Shown here in pieces: positions 7,801-14,459 of a stretch of DNA of 44,917 bases. The notes under the pieces were generated by a model. The model did no database searches, had not been told where the DNA came from, and worked only from the letters and a program-made list of their open reading frames with translations. A program made the position numbers and the translations under genes. How positions within the stretch are numbered: position 1 is the stretch's first letter; the number at the start of each line of letters is the position of its first letter. Origin of the DNA: Gemmobacter sp964439015 (GTDB taxonomy: Bacteria > Pseudomonadota > Alphaproteobacteria > Rhodobacterales > Rhodobacteraceae); NCBI GenBank assembly GCA_964439015.1, contig CAYTMV010000016.1:1-44917 (forward strand). The letters run 5' to 3'.

Positions 7801-9363
7801 GGCGAGACGGCACGGCGCACCGCCGAGGGGCCGATGAAAGCCTATCTGGCCTCGGCTGCGGCGCTGGTCAGGCAATATGCCTGGGCCTTCCCGGCCTTCA
7901 AGAAACCGCAGGGCGTCGATCAGCCTGAAGATCTGGACCTGCGCAGCCTCTCGCCCGAAGAGACGGGCGCGATCCTCGATTTCGCCTTCCATCGTTATTT
8001 CGATGAGTCGGGTCTTTTCGGCACGGTCGAGGATGCGCTGCGGCGGGTCGAACAGTTGAAGCGCATCGGCGTGACCGAGGTGGCCTGCCTGATCGACTAT
8101 GGCATTTCCCCCGAGGCGGTGCTGGAAGGCCTCTACCCGCTGGCCGAGGTGGTGCGCCGCGCCAATGCCGGGGGCGGGGTGCAGGCCGACGATCACTCGA
8201 TCGCAGCCCAACTTATTCGCCACGGCGTCACCCATCTGCAATGCACACCCTCGATGGCGCGGATGATCGTGATGAACGACGAGGCGCGGCAGGCGCTGGC
8301 CGGGGTCAAGACGCTGGCGCTGGGCGGCGAGGCTTTGCCCGGCGCGCTGGTCGGCGATCTGCGAAGCGCCACCACGGCACGCATCCTGAACATGTATGGG
8401 CCAACCGAAACCACGATCTGGTCGATGGTCGAAGAGGTGGGCGCACCAGAGGCCACGCAGAACATCGGCACGCCGATTGCCAATACCACGGTCCATGTGC
8501 TGGACGAAAGCGGCGCGCCGGTTCCGCCCGGCACAGAGGGAGAGCTGTGGATCGGCGGCGATGGTGTTGCGCGCGGCTATTGGCAACGCCCCGATCTGAC
8601 GGCAGAACGCTTTGCCGAGCCGGTGCCGGGCGCGGGCCGCCTCTATCGGACCGGGGATCTGGTGCGGCTGCGGCCCGACGGCAAGCTGGACTATCTGGGC
8701 CGCACCGATTTTCAGGTGAAGCTGCGCGGCTTTCGCATCGAGTTGGGCGAGATCGAGGCGGTGCTGGAGGCGCAGCCGGGCGTCTCGCAGGCGGCCGTTC
8801 TGGCGCGCGAGGATCAGCCGGGCGACCTGCGGCTGGTGGGCTATGTCGTGGGGCAGGCCGATCCTGCCGCGCTGCGGCAGGCCTTGGCCGTGCACCTGCC
8901 GCCGCATATGGTGCCCAGCCAGATCGTCAAGCTCTCTGCCATGCCGCTGACCCCCAACCGCAAGCTGGACCGCAAGGCGCTGCCGGCCCCGCAGACGGTC
9001 GCGGCCGAGGCACCTGCTGGCCCGAAGGCCGAGGGCGTCGCCGGTCAGATCGCCGCGATCTGGTCACGCGTGCTGGGCGTGCAGCAGGTGGGCCTGCGCG
9101 ACAATTTCTTTGCGCTGGGCGGCCATTCGCTGCTGGCGGTGCAGGCGCATCGCCATCTGCGCGAAGAGATGGGGGCGACCCGGCTGTCGATCACGGACAT
9201 CTTCCGCTTTCCGGTGCTGGCCGATCTTGCCCGGCATCTGGAGGAAGGCAACCCCGCCACACGTCCGGCCCCGCCCCCACCCGAACCCGCAAACCGGGCC
9301 GACACACGCGCCGAGGCGATGGCGCGGCGGCGGGCGCTGAGGGCCAACCTTGCAGAGGGCTGA
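4882..9363 (+). CDS. NRPS loading module: formyltransferase, condensation remnant, adenylation domain interrupted by luciferase-like monooxygenase, PCP
   Basis: The protein has 1493 residues. About 1-290 is a methionyl-tRNA-formyltransferase-like domain with catalytic Asn88, His90 and Asp126, plus the C-terminal Formyl_trans_C fold. About 310-500 resembles the end of a condensation domain but has no HHxxxD motif. The adenylation domain starts near 505: A3 YTSGSTGKPKG at 655-665 and A4 FDIS with Asp701. A MupA/Atu3671-type FMN-dependent luciferase-like monooxygenase follows (about 738-1098). The adenylation domain then resumes with A5 NMYGPTE (1170-1176), A7 YRTGDL (1255) and A10 NRKLDRKAL with Lys1361. 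A PCP with GGHSL (Ser1416) closes the protein. By hand alignment to GrsA the specificity residues read D-I-L-Q-A-G-M-I-W-K, close to the glycine code. There is no thioesterase, reductase or epimerase domain. The SD GAGGAAC precedes the start. Domain calls are firm; glycine and the oxidation chemistry are inference. Confidence 0.92.
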   Translation: MTTPLTALLFGNESLTRECGEAWMNRGHRLAAVVTENPVVSAWATARGIAVAAPSAVPQVSVDVVLSIAWLRMISSDVLAQARLGGVNFHDGPLPQRAGLNAPVWALIEGAAEHGISWHRITAGVDEGDVLVERHFAIGPTDTALTLNTACFEAALDSFPQVMDRLEAGNLAGRKQDPAARHEYRRADRPAAAGMLDFSQSAETLARLVRALDHGGYWNPLTCPKLRADGRVLLVGRAEVVTGEGAPGSILSTDTDGLTVACGTGALRLTGLTCQAGLPQDPRLLTCLDPLTDATALSAALASVASGEGRIRRALADLQPVPVPGARLGGLADWHSLPLPEAPLADLALAALRAAGRSLGDLALGHDLPDHGILSRWVPLRVNATGTLSQARTAFAEAAARAARCPAFALDLPARDPALSGLMVPPVALASQPLPGSTITLMPGLLHYDAARLPGDQARALAARITAFVTAARADLAVAAIPLLTVSEQADLDRLNATDRAYDPQVTIPRAFEAQVAQSPDAPALVFENQTLSYAQLNARANRIAHVLRSMGVAPGTLVALHCRRSPRMLEAALGILKAGGAYVPMDPAYPPERTAWTLTDSAAAVIVTESALEGALPPHQAQVLTLDSDGRLEVAADTNPEGGATGDDLAYVIYTSGSTGKPKGVMVEHRNVANFFAGMDDRIDHAAGGVWLAVTSLSFDISVLELFWTLARGFKLVLTGDEDRTLVSSGTITSAQGMEFSLYFWGNDDGAGPRKYELLLEGARFADSHGFCAVWTPERHFHAFGGPYPNPSVTGAAVAAVTKNIGVRAGSCVVPLHHPLRVAEEWAVIDNLTNGRAGIAVASGWHPEDFVLRPENTPPHNRSAMFAATEQIRRLWRGEAVEFPTADGTFAARSQPRPVSRELPVWVTTAGNPATWREAGEVGANVLTHLLGQSIDEVAGKIRIYHEALRKAGHDPRDFKVTLMLHTFVARDGETARRTAEGPMKAYLASAAALVRQYAWAFPAFKKPQGVDQPEDLDLRSLSPEETGAILDFAFHRYFDESGLFGTVEDALRRVEQLKRIGVTEVACLIDYGISPEAVLEGLYPLAEVVRRANAGGGVQADDHSIAAQLIRHGVTHLQCTPSMARMIVMNDEARQALAGVKTLALGGEALPGALVGDLRSATTARILNMYGPTETTIWSMVEEVGAPEATQNIGTPIANTTVHVLDESGAPVPPGTEGELWIGGDGVARGYWQRPDLTAERFAEPVPGAGRLYRTGDLVRLRPDGKLDYLGRTDFQVKLRGFRIELGEIEAVLEAQPGVSQAAVLAREDQPGDLRLVGYVVGQADPAALRQALAVHLPPHMVPSQIVKLSAMPLTPNRKLDRKALPAPQTVAAEAPAGPKAEGVAGQIAAIWSRVLGVQQVGLRDNFFALGGHSLLAVQAHRHLREEMGATRLSITDIFRFPVLADLARHLEEGNPATRPAPPPPEPANRADTRAEAMARRRALRANLAEG

Positions 9364-9994
9364 AGCCCTGCTTGCTGCGGCAAGGTTGATCCTTCCGCCC
9401 GAGGTGGCGCTGGCGGCGGCGGATCCGTTTCGCGCCGGCGGCCTGCTGCCGGGCGAGGTATGTCCCGGCATCCCGGCCCGGCAAACAGAGTTTGCCGCCG
9501 GTCGCCGGGCCGCCCGTGCGGCCATGGTCCAGATCGGTGCGACACCGGGCGCCATACCCATGGGGCCCGACCGCGCACCCTGCTGGCCGCCGGGGGTGAT
9601 CGGCTCGATCAGCCATGGCGGCGCGGCCTGTCTGGCGGCGGTCACGCGCGCGGGCAGTCTGGCCGCCTTGGGCATCGACATCGAGCCCGATGAAGACCTG
9701 CCGCCCGACCTCTGGACCGAGGTTCTGTCCCCGTCCGAGGCCGAGTGGTGCGAACTACAGCCCAGGCCCGGCCGGGCGGCGCGGCTGATCTTTTCTGCCA
9801 AGGAGGCCGCCTTCAAGGCGCAATATCCGCTGTCGCGCCAGATGTTCGGCTTTGCCGCCATGAACATCACCGTCACTGCGGATCGCCTTCGCGCCATCTT
9901 TGCCCAGCCCGCGGCACCCTTTGCCGCGGGTGACAGGATCAGCGGGCGTTTCGTGCGGACACAGGGCCTGATCCTCACGGCGATCTGGCTGTAA
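9350..9994 (+). CDS. 4'-phosphopantetheinyl transferase (EntD/Sfp type)
   Basis: This enzyme moves the phosphopantetheine arm of CoA to the carrier-domain serine, activating carrier proteins such as those of the PKS and NRPS beside it. The 214-residue protein has the three family motifs: SISHG (86-90), GIDIEPDE (108-115, Mg ligands Asp110 and Glu112) and FSAKEAAFK (148-156, Glu152). I chose a TTG start at 9350 that overlaps the NRPS end by 14 bases. GAGGG lies about six bases before it, no ATG is available before residue 59, and the N-terminal part is needed for a normal family length. The overlap implies translational coupling, so the activating enzyme is made with its client. The gene ends the cluster; an inverted repeat follows at 10016-10037. 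Confidence 0.9.
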   Translation: MQRAEALLAAARLILPPEVALAAADPFRAGGLLPGEVCPGIPARQTEFAAGRRAARAAMVQIGATPGAIPMGPDRAPCWPPGVIGSISHGGAACLAAVTRAGSLAALGIDIEPDEDLPPDLWTEVLSPSEAEWCELQPRPGRAARLIFSAKEAAFKAQYPLSRQMFGFAAMNITVTADRLRAIFAQPAAPFAAGDRISGRFVRTQGLILTAIWL

Positions 9995-10015
9995 TCCCGA
10001 CTGCGGCGGATTGTC

Positions 10016-10037
10016 GCAGATTTTACTATGAATCTGC
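10016..10037. repeat. Short perfect inverted repeat after the PPTase gene
   Basis: The arms GCAGATT (10016-10022) and AATCTGC (10031-10037) are perfect complements around an 8-base AT-rich spacer. No T run follows, so this is more like an operator or a weak attenuator than an intrinsic terminator. It lies 48 bases before the start of the small membrane protein gene. Confidence 0.45.
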
Positions 10038-10084
10038 CGCAAATCTTTTACCTTCCCCCAAGGATCGTGCTTTGGGAGGAGCGG

Positions 10085-10300
10085 ATGAACAAACTTGTGG
10101 CCGTCGTATGTGTGATCGCCTGGTCAGGCTTTTGGGCGTTTGGCTATCTGGCGCTTTCGGCAGACCATACCGAAACCGGGCAATTGCTGGTGGCCACGCT
10201 GCTGGCGGCGGCTGGGTTCTTTACCGGCATGGTGGCCTGGCTGAAACTCAGCCATGACGTGACCATGCCAAGGGCGCTGGGCGGATTGCGCGGCGAGTAA
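10085..10300 (+). CDS. Small two-helix membrane protein of unknown function
   Basis: I do not recognise this 71-residue protein. The ATG at 10085 is preceded by a strong SD (GGGAGGAG); an in-frame ATG at 10028 has no such site and lies in the inverted repeat. Two hydrophobic stretches are visible: about residues 5-25 (LVAVVCVIAWSGFWAFGYLA) and about 33-54 (LLVATLLAAAGFFTGMVAWL). They are joined by a short polar loop (SADHTETGQ). The C-terminal tail is basic and short. It should be an inner-membrane protein. Its stop lies 3 bases from the end of the convergent lytic transglycosylase gene. Nothing ties it to the biosynthetic cluster except position, and its own strong RBS suggests separate expression. 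Confidence 0.7.
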   Translation: MNKLVAVVCVIAWSGFWAFGYLALSADHTETGQLLVATLLAAAGFFTGMVAWLKLSHDVTMPRALGGLRGE

Positions 10301-10303
10301 ACC

Positions 10304-12229
10304 TCAGCCCCGCAGTTCCGAGGTCAGGCGCACAGGCCCGGCTGCACCTTTCAACCGCGCGCGATAAATCACCAGAGATTCGGCCACCCGCATCACATAG
10401 CTGCGGGTTTCGGTGAAGGGGATCGTCTCGACCCAATCGACCACATCGACCTGCGGATCGCGCGGATCGCCAAACTCGGCGATCCAGCGCCGTGGACGGC
10501 CCGGCCCGGCATTGTAGCCCGAGGCCACCAGCGCCACCGACGGCCCGAATTCTTCAACCATCCGCCCAAGATAGGCACTGCCAAGCCGGGCGTTGAAGGC
10601 GGGATCGGTCGTCAGCCGTCCGGCGTCGAAACTGACGCCTTGTGCCTTGGCCATCCGCTCGGCGGTTTCGGGCAAAAGCTGCATCAGGCCAAGCGCGCCG
10701 GCATGGCTTTGCGCCGCAATGTCAAACTCGCTTTCCCGCCTTGCGATCGCCAGCGCAAAAGCGCGCGACACCGCAAGCCCTTCGGCGGGGATCAGATCGG
10801 GGATCGGGAAATAGGCATCCGGCAGGATCACCCCGCGCTCGGCCGCCTGTTTGGCCAGCAACACGGCGATATGCGGTTGACCCTTTTGCAACGCCATGTC
10901 GGCCATCGCGGCCAGATCGGCATCGCTCTGACTTTCAGCCAGATGCAGGATAAAGCGTTTGGCCAGACCCGTCTCTCCGGCATCGAGCAGGATCTGCGCC
11001 GTCTTCAGCACCGACGACTGGGCAAAAGGCCGCTCGTGCCACTTGGCCCGGCCGGTCTGCGCGACCAGAGTGGGGTCCAGCGGCAGGCCCAATGTCTCGG
11101 CGGCAAGTTGTCCGTAATAGGCGATTTGAAAGCGGGCAGCAGCGCGAAACGCCGTTTCGGCCTCGGCGTTGCGCCCCGCAGCCTGATGGGCGCGACCCAG
11201 CCAGTATTCGGCCCGCGAGACCGAGATCGGCGTCGCGACCATCCCCTTCAGCCGGGTAAAATGGTCCAGCGCGGTTGCGGCATCACCCAGGTGCCGCAAC
11301 GCGATGAAGCCTGCCAGAAACTCCAGATCCGCGGCATCGCTGCCCTTGGTCAGGTGATGATGCGCCGCAAGTTTCCACGCGGTTTCGGGATGGCCGTTGC
11401 GCATCAGCCAACGGGCCAGGGCCGCGCGGTCCTTGGCCCAGGCCTCGGGCCGGCCCAGCGCCTCGGCGGATTTCGAGGCCTGCAGCGCCATCGCCACGGC
11501 CTCGTCATTCATGTCCTTGTAGAAACGCCAATCGAACCGTTCGAAGGCAAGGCCGGGATCGTTGGCCAGCGCGGGCGGCACGGCGTCGATCAGCGCAGTC
11601 ACCCCATCGGCGCGGGCGCGCAACGCCATGCGCGCGCGGGCCAGCGCCGCCTGCCCTTCGCTGACCAGCGCCAACATTTGCCGGGCCTGCGCGGCCTCGC
11701 CTTCCCAAAGCATGTGATCCAGACGCGCCCAATGTCGGCCCTGCAGGGCGGGGCCGGCAAGGGTCAGCATCTCGGCCTGCGCCTCAGGCGTGAAGGAAAG
11801 GCTTGCCCAGGCGTCGCGTGCGACCTGCATCGCCTGATCGGTCCGACCAGCCGCCAGATGGGCCCGCACCAGTGCAACCGCGCCCAATCCGCTGCGCGGG
11901 CCACCGGACCCAAACCAGCTTACCACGCGCGACGGAGTGGATGACCGCGCCACTGCAGTCTCGCCCTTCTCGCGCAACAGCGCGAGGCCCGGCCAGTCGC
12001 CCCGGCGCGCCAGAAAATCCTCGTATTCGCCCAGAGTGCCATCCCCCGCCCGCAGCCTGTGCCACAGCACCAGATCGCGGGTGATGTCACCCGCCTTGGC
12101 GGCATGGGTTTCGGCGGCAGTCCAGTTCTTGCGGCCGGCCTCGGCCAATGCGGCGCGCAAGGCCCCAGCATCCTCGGCCAAGGCGGGGGGAGACAACAAA
12201 AGCAGCAGGGGCAGGATCAGACGTTTCAT
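10304..12229 (-). CDS. Soluble lytic murein transglycosylase (Slt70 type), exported
   Basis: This 641-residue protein cleaves the MurNAc-GlcNAc bond in peptidoglycan with formation of a 1,6-anhydro ring, in the periplasm. It begins with a clear signal peptide (MKRLILPLLLLLSPPALA). A long alpha-helical superhelix follows (about 20-470), rich in TPR/SEL1-like repeats as in Slt70. The C-terminal SLT domain has the catalytic RRESEFD with Glu499, then AGALGLMQLLPETA and the SGYNAGPGRPRRW substrate-site segment. Length and order match Slt70 (about 620 mature residues). It is divergent from dapA, with 137 bases between the starts, and convergent with the small membrane protein gene. There is no sign of disruption. 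Confidence 0.93.
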   Translation of the reverse strand: MKRLILPLLLLLSPPALAEDAGALRAALAEAGRKNWTAAETHAAKAGDITRDLVLWHRLRAGDGTLGEYEDFLARRGDWPGLALLREKGETAVARSSTPSRVVSWFGSGGPRSGLGAVALVRAHLAAGRTDQAMQVARDAWASLSFTPEAQAEMLTLAGPALQGRHWARLDHMLWEGEAAQARQMLALVSEGQAALARARMALRARADGVTALIDAVPPALANDPGLAFERFDWRFYKDMNDEAVAMALQASKSAEALGRPEAWAKDRAALARWLMRNGHPETAWKLAAHHHLTKGSDAADLEFLAGFIALRHLGDAATALDHFTRLKGMVATPISVSRAEYWLGRAHQAAGRNAEAETAFRAAARFQIAYYGQLAAETLGLPLDPTLVAQTGRAKWHERPFAQSSVLKTAQILLDAGETGLAKRFILHLAESQSDADLAAMADMALQKGQPHIAVLLAKQAAERGVILPDAYFPIPDLIPAEGLAVSRAFALAIARRESEFDIAAQSHAGALGLMQLLPETAERMAKAQGVSFDAGRLTTDPAFNARLGSAYLGRMVEEFGPSVALVASGYNAGPGRPRRWIAEFGDPRDPQVDVVDWVETIPFTETRSYVMRVAESLVIYRARLKGAAGPVRLTSELRG

Positions 12230-12289
12230 GTCCTCTTGTTGCCCCAGCCCCGGCTCGGCGGCAACTCACATCCGCGCCAGTCTCGGAAC

Positions 12290-12318
12290 TTGGCAACTGC
12301 CGCTTTGCGGCGTAGGAA
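12290..12318 (+). promoter_or_regulatory. Candidate sigma-70 promoter for dapA
   Basis: TTGGCA (12290-12295) and TAGGAA (12313-12318) are separated by 17 bases, in the only space upstream of dapA. The -35 match is good and the -10 match is moderate. This is pattern matching only. Confidence 0.35.
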
Positions 12319-12366
12319 GGCCACGACTGCAACCGGGCGAGTCTGCCCCTGGAGGAGAAGCGTGTC

Positions 12367-13242
12367 ATGAAGTTCAAAGGGTCCATGCCTGCCCTGGTCA
12401 CACCGTTCAAGAACGGTGAACTGGACGTGGACACCCTGAAGAAACTTGTCGAATGGCACATCGAACAGGGCAGCCACGCGATCGTGCCGGTCGGCACCAC
12501 CGGCGAAAGCCCGACGCTGAGCCATGAAGAACACCGTCAGGTGATCGAGATCGTGGTCAAGACCGTGGCGGGCCGCATGCCGGTGATCGCGGGCGCAGGC
12601 TCGAACGCCACCGCCGAAGGGCTGGGGCTGATCCAGCATGCCGAGCGCGCGGGCGCCGATGCGGCGCTGATCGTCACGCCATATTACAACAAGCCCACGC
12701 AGGCCGGGATGATCGCGCATTTCAAGGCGCTGCATGATTGCTGCACCCTGCCGATCATCATCTACAATATCCCCGGCCGGTCGGTCGTGGACATGACGCC
12801 CGAGACGATGGGCGAGTTGGCCAAACTGCCCCGGATCATCGGGGTCAAGGATGCCACCGGCAAGATCGAGCGCGTCTCGATGCAGCGCGCCACCTGCGGG
12901 GCGGACTTCATCCAATTGTCGGGCGAGGATGCGACGGCGCTGGGCTTCAACGCCCATGGCGGCGTGGGCTGCATCTCGGTCACGGCCAACGTGGCGCCGC
13001 GTCTCTGCGCCGAGTTTCAGGAGGCGACGCTGCGCGGCGATTACGCCAAGGCGCTGGAATATCAGGACCGCCTGATGCCGCTGCATGAGGCGATCTTCAT
13101 CGAGCCGGGTCTGGCGGGGGCAAAATACGGTCTGTCGCTGCTGGGCCTGTGTTCGGACGAGGTGCGCCTGCCGCTGCTGACGCTGACCGATGGCACCAAG
13201 GCCCGGATCAAGGCTGCCATGCAGCACGCCGGCCTGCTGTAA
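12367..13242 (+). CDS. dapA: 4-hydroxy-tetrahydrodipicolinate synthase
   Basis: DapA condenses pyruvate with aspartate semialdehyde in the first committed step of the diaminopimelate/lysine pathway, in the cytoplasm. The 291-residue length is normal. Seen in the sequence: the GTTGES loop with Thr44-Thr45, Tyr133 in YNIPGR (proton relay) and the Schiff-base Lys161 in GVKDATG; each aligns with the E. coli residues. The ATG at 12367 has GGAGGAG about 9 bases upstream. Diaminopimelate is a peptidoglycan building block, so pairing with the divergent lytic transglycosylase makes sense, though a shared control region is only inferred. A stem-loop follows the stop at 13251-13294. Confidence 0.96.
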   Translation: MKFKGSMPALVTPFKNGELDVDTLKKLVEWHIEQGSHAIVPVGTTGESPTLSHEEHRQVIEIVVKTVAGRMPVIAGAGSNATAEGLGLIQHAERAGADAALIVTPYYNKPTQAGMIAHFKALHDCCTLPIIIYNIPGRSVVDMTPETMGELAKLPRIIGVKDATGKIERVSMQRATCGADFIQLSGEDATALGFNAHGGVGCISVTANVAPRLCAEFQEATLRGDYAKALEYQDRLMPLHEAIFIEPGLAGAKYGLSLLGLCSDEVRLPLLTLTDGTKARIKAAMQHAGLL

Positions 13243-13250
13243 CCGCTTGC

Positions 13251-13294
13251 CCGATGCGCCAAGCCGGTCCAGTCTGGGCCAGCTTGGCCATCGG
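13251..13294 (+). repeat. Stem-loop between dapA and the deacetylase-like gene
   Basis: The left arm CCGATGCGCCAAGC (13251-13264) pairs with GCTTGGCCATCGG (13282-13294), leaving one bulged base. The 17-base loop contains a further small palindrome (CCAGTCTGG). No T run follows. It ends 8 bases before the next start codon and may affect translation there or act as a weak terminator for dapA. Confidence 0.55.
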
Positions 13295-13302
13295 GGCATG
13301 CC

Positions 13303-14220
13303 ATGACGATCCTTTACACCCATTCCGACTGTAGCGACCACGTTGAGACCCCGGGCCACCCGGAACGGGTGGCGCGACTTCAGGTGGTTCAGCGCGCCTT
13401 GGCGGGCCTGACCCTCGACCGCCGCGACGCGCCGCTGGCTGCGGATGCGGAGGTGCTGCGCTGCCATCCCCAAGCCTATCTGGACCGGCTGCGCGCCGCG
13501 ATACCGGCGATGGGCCACGCCATGCTGGACGGCGATACCTATATGTCACCCGGATCACTGACGGCGGCCCTGCGCGCCGTGGGGGGTGTCTGCGCGGCAG
13601 TGGATGCCGTGCTGGCAGGTCAAGCGCGCAACGCCTTTGTCGCTTGTCGTCCGCCCGGCCATCACGCCGAAACCGCGCGCGCGATGGGCTTTTGCCTGTT
13701 CGGCACCGTGGCGATCGCCGCCAAACGGGCGCTGGACCATCACGGGCTTCAGCGCGTGGCGGTGCTGGATTTCGACGTACATCATGGCAATGGCACACAG
13801 GATCTGCTTTGGGACGAGGGGCGGGCGCTGTTTGTCAGCTCTCACCAGATGCCGCTCTATCCCGGCAGCGGGTCCACGAGCGAACGCGGCCCCCACGACC
13901 AGATCATCAACCTGCCGCTGCGCGCTGGCAGTAACGGGGACGCGATGCGGGACGCCTGGAGGCCGGCACTTGATCGGGTGGCGGCGTATCAGCCGCAACT
14001 CATCCTGATTTCGGCTGGCTTCGATGCGCATGCCGACGACCCGCTGGCGCAGCTGGACTGGCAGGTGGAGGATTTCCGCTGGTTGACGGCCGCGATCTGC
14101 GATCTGGCGGATAGCACTTGCGACGGCCGGGTGGTATCGGCACTGGAGGGCGGCTATGATCTGCCCGCGCTGGCGGCGTCATGTGCCGCCCATGTGGAAG
14201 AGCTGCAGAGGAGAGGGTGA
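13303..14220 (+). CDS. Histone deacetylase-like zinc amidohydrolase
   Basis: The arginase/deacetylase superfamily removes acyl groups from amines. Bacterial members act on acetylpolyamines, acetoin-linked substrates or acetyl-lysine; the substrate here is unknown. In the 305-residue protein I see CRPPGHHAE with His120-His121, LDFDVHHGNGTQD with Asp158 and His160 (zinc ligands) and SAGFDAHADDP with the third zinc Asp. C-terminal LEGGYD also matches the family. The catalytic set is complete. The only good start is the ATG at 13303, with a weak GGGG just upstream and a stem-loop right before it. Its stop overlaps the xseB start (TGATG), so it is probably co-translated with xseB-ispA, an arrangement common in Rhodobacterales. 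Confidence 0.88.
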   Translation: MTILYTHSDCSDHVETPGHPERVARLQVVQRALAGLTLDRRDAPLAADAEVLRCHPQAYLDRLRAAIPAMGHAMLDGDTYMSPGSLTAALRAVGGVCAAVDAVLAGQARNAFVACRPPGHHAETARAMGFCLFGTVAIAAKRALDHHGLQRVAVLDFDVHHGNGTQDLLWDEGRALFVSSHQMPLYPGSGSTSERGPHDQIINLPLRAGSNGDAMRDAWRPALDRVAAYQPQLILISAGFDAHADDPLAQLDWQVEDFRWLTAAICDLADSTCDGRVVSALEGGYDLPALAASCAAHVEELQRRG

Positions 14221-14459
14221 TGACCCAGAAACCCGTTGCCGAAATGAGCTTTGAAGAGGCGATGGCCGCACTTGAGGCAGTGGTCTCGCAGCTGGAGCGT
14301 GGCGATGTGGCGCTGGAACAATCCATCGCGCTTTATGAACGCGGCGCCCAGCTGAAGAACCACTGCGAAGAGCGGCTGAAGGACGCCGAAGCCAAGGTCG
14401 AGCTGATCCGCGCCGAGGCCGGTCGCGCCACGGCCACCACGCCGGCGGAGGGGCTGTGA
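14220..14459 (+). CDS. xseB: Exodeoxyribonuclease VII small subunit
   Basis: XseB is the small subunit of exonuclease VII, a single-strand DNA exonuclease made with the large subunit XseA, which is not in this window. The 79-residue product has the family signature MSFEEAMAALEAVVSQLERG followed by LEQSIALYERGAQL, and is a predicted two-helix hairpin. The ATG at 14220 overlaps the preceding stop and has a strong AGGAGAGGG just upstream. A longer in-frame start at 14181 lacks these features and would run through the deacetylase gene. The stop overlaps the ispA GTG start by four bases. The xseB-ispA-dxs linkage is conserved in many proteobacteria. Confidence 0.95.
   Translation: MTQKPVAEMSFEEAMAALEAVVSQLERGDVALEQSIALYERGAQLKNHCEERLKDAEAKVELIRAEAGRATATTPAEGL

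Noticed and set aside
7411..8907. Long minus-strand frame (498 codons) opposite the NRPS
   Set aside because: Antisense to the monooxygenase and adenylation motifs, with no recognisable features or ribosome site.
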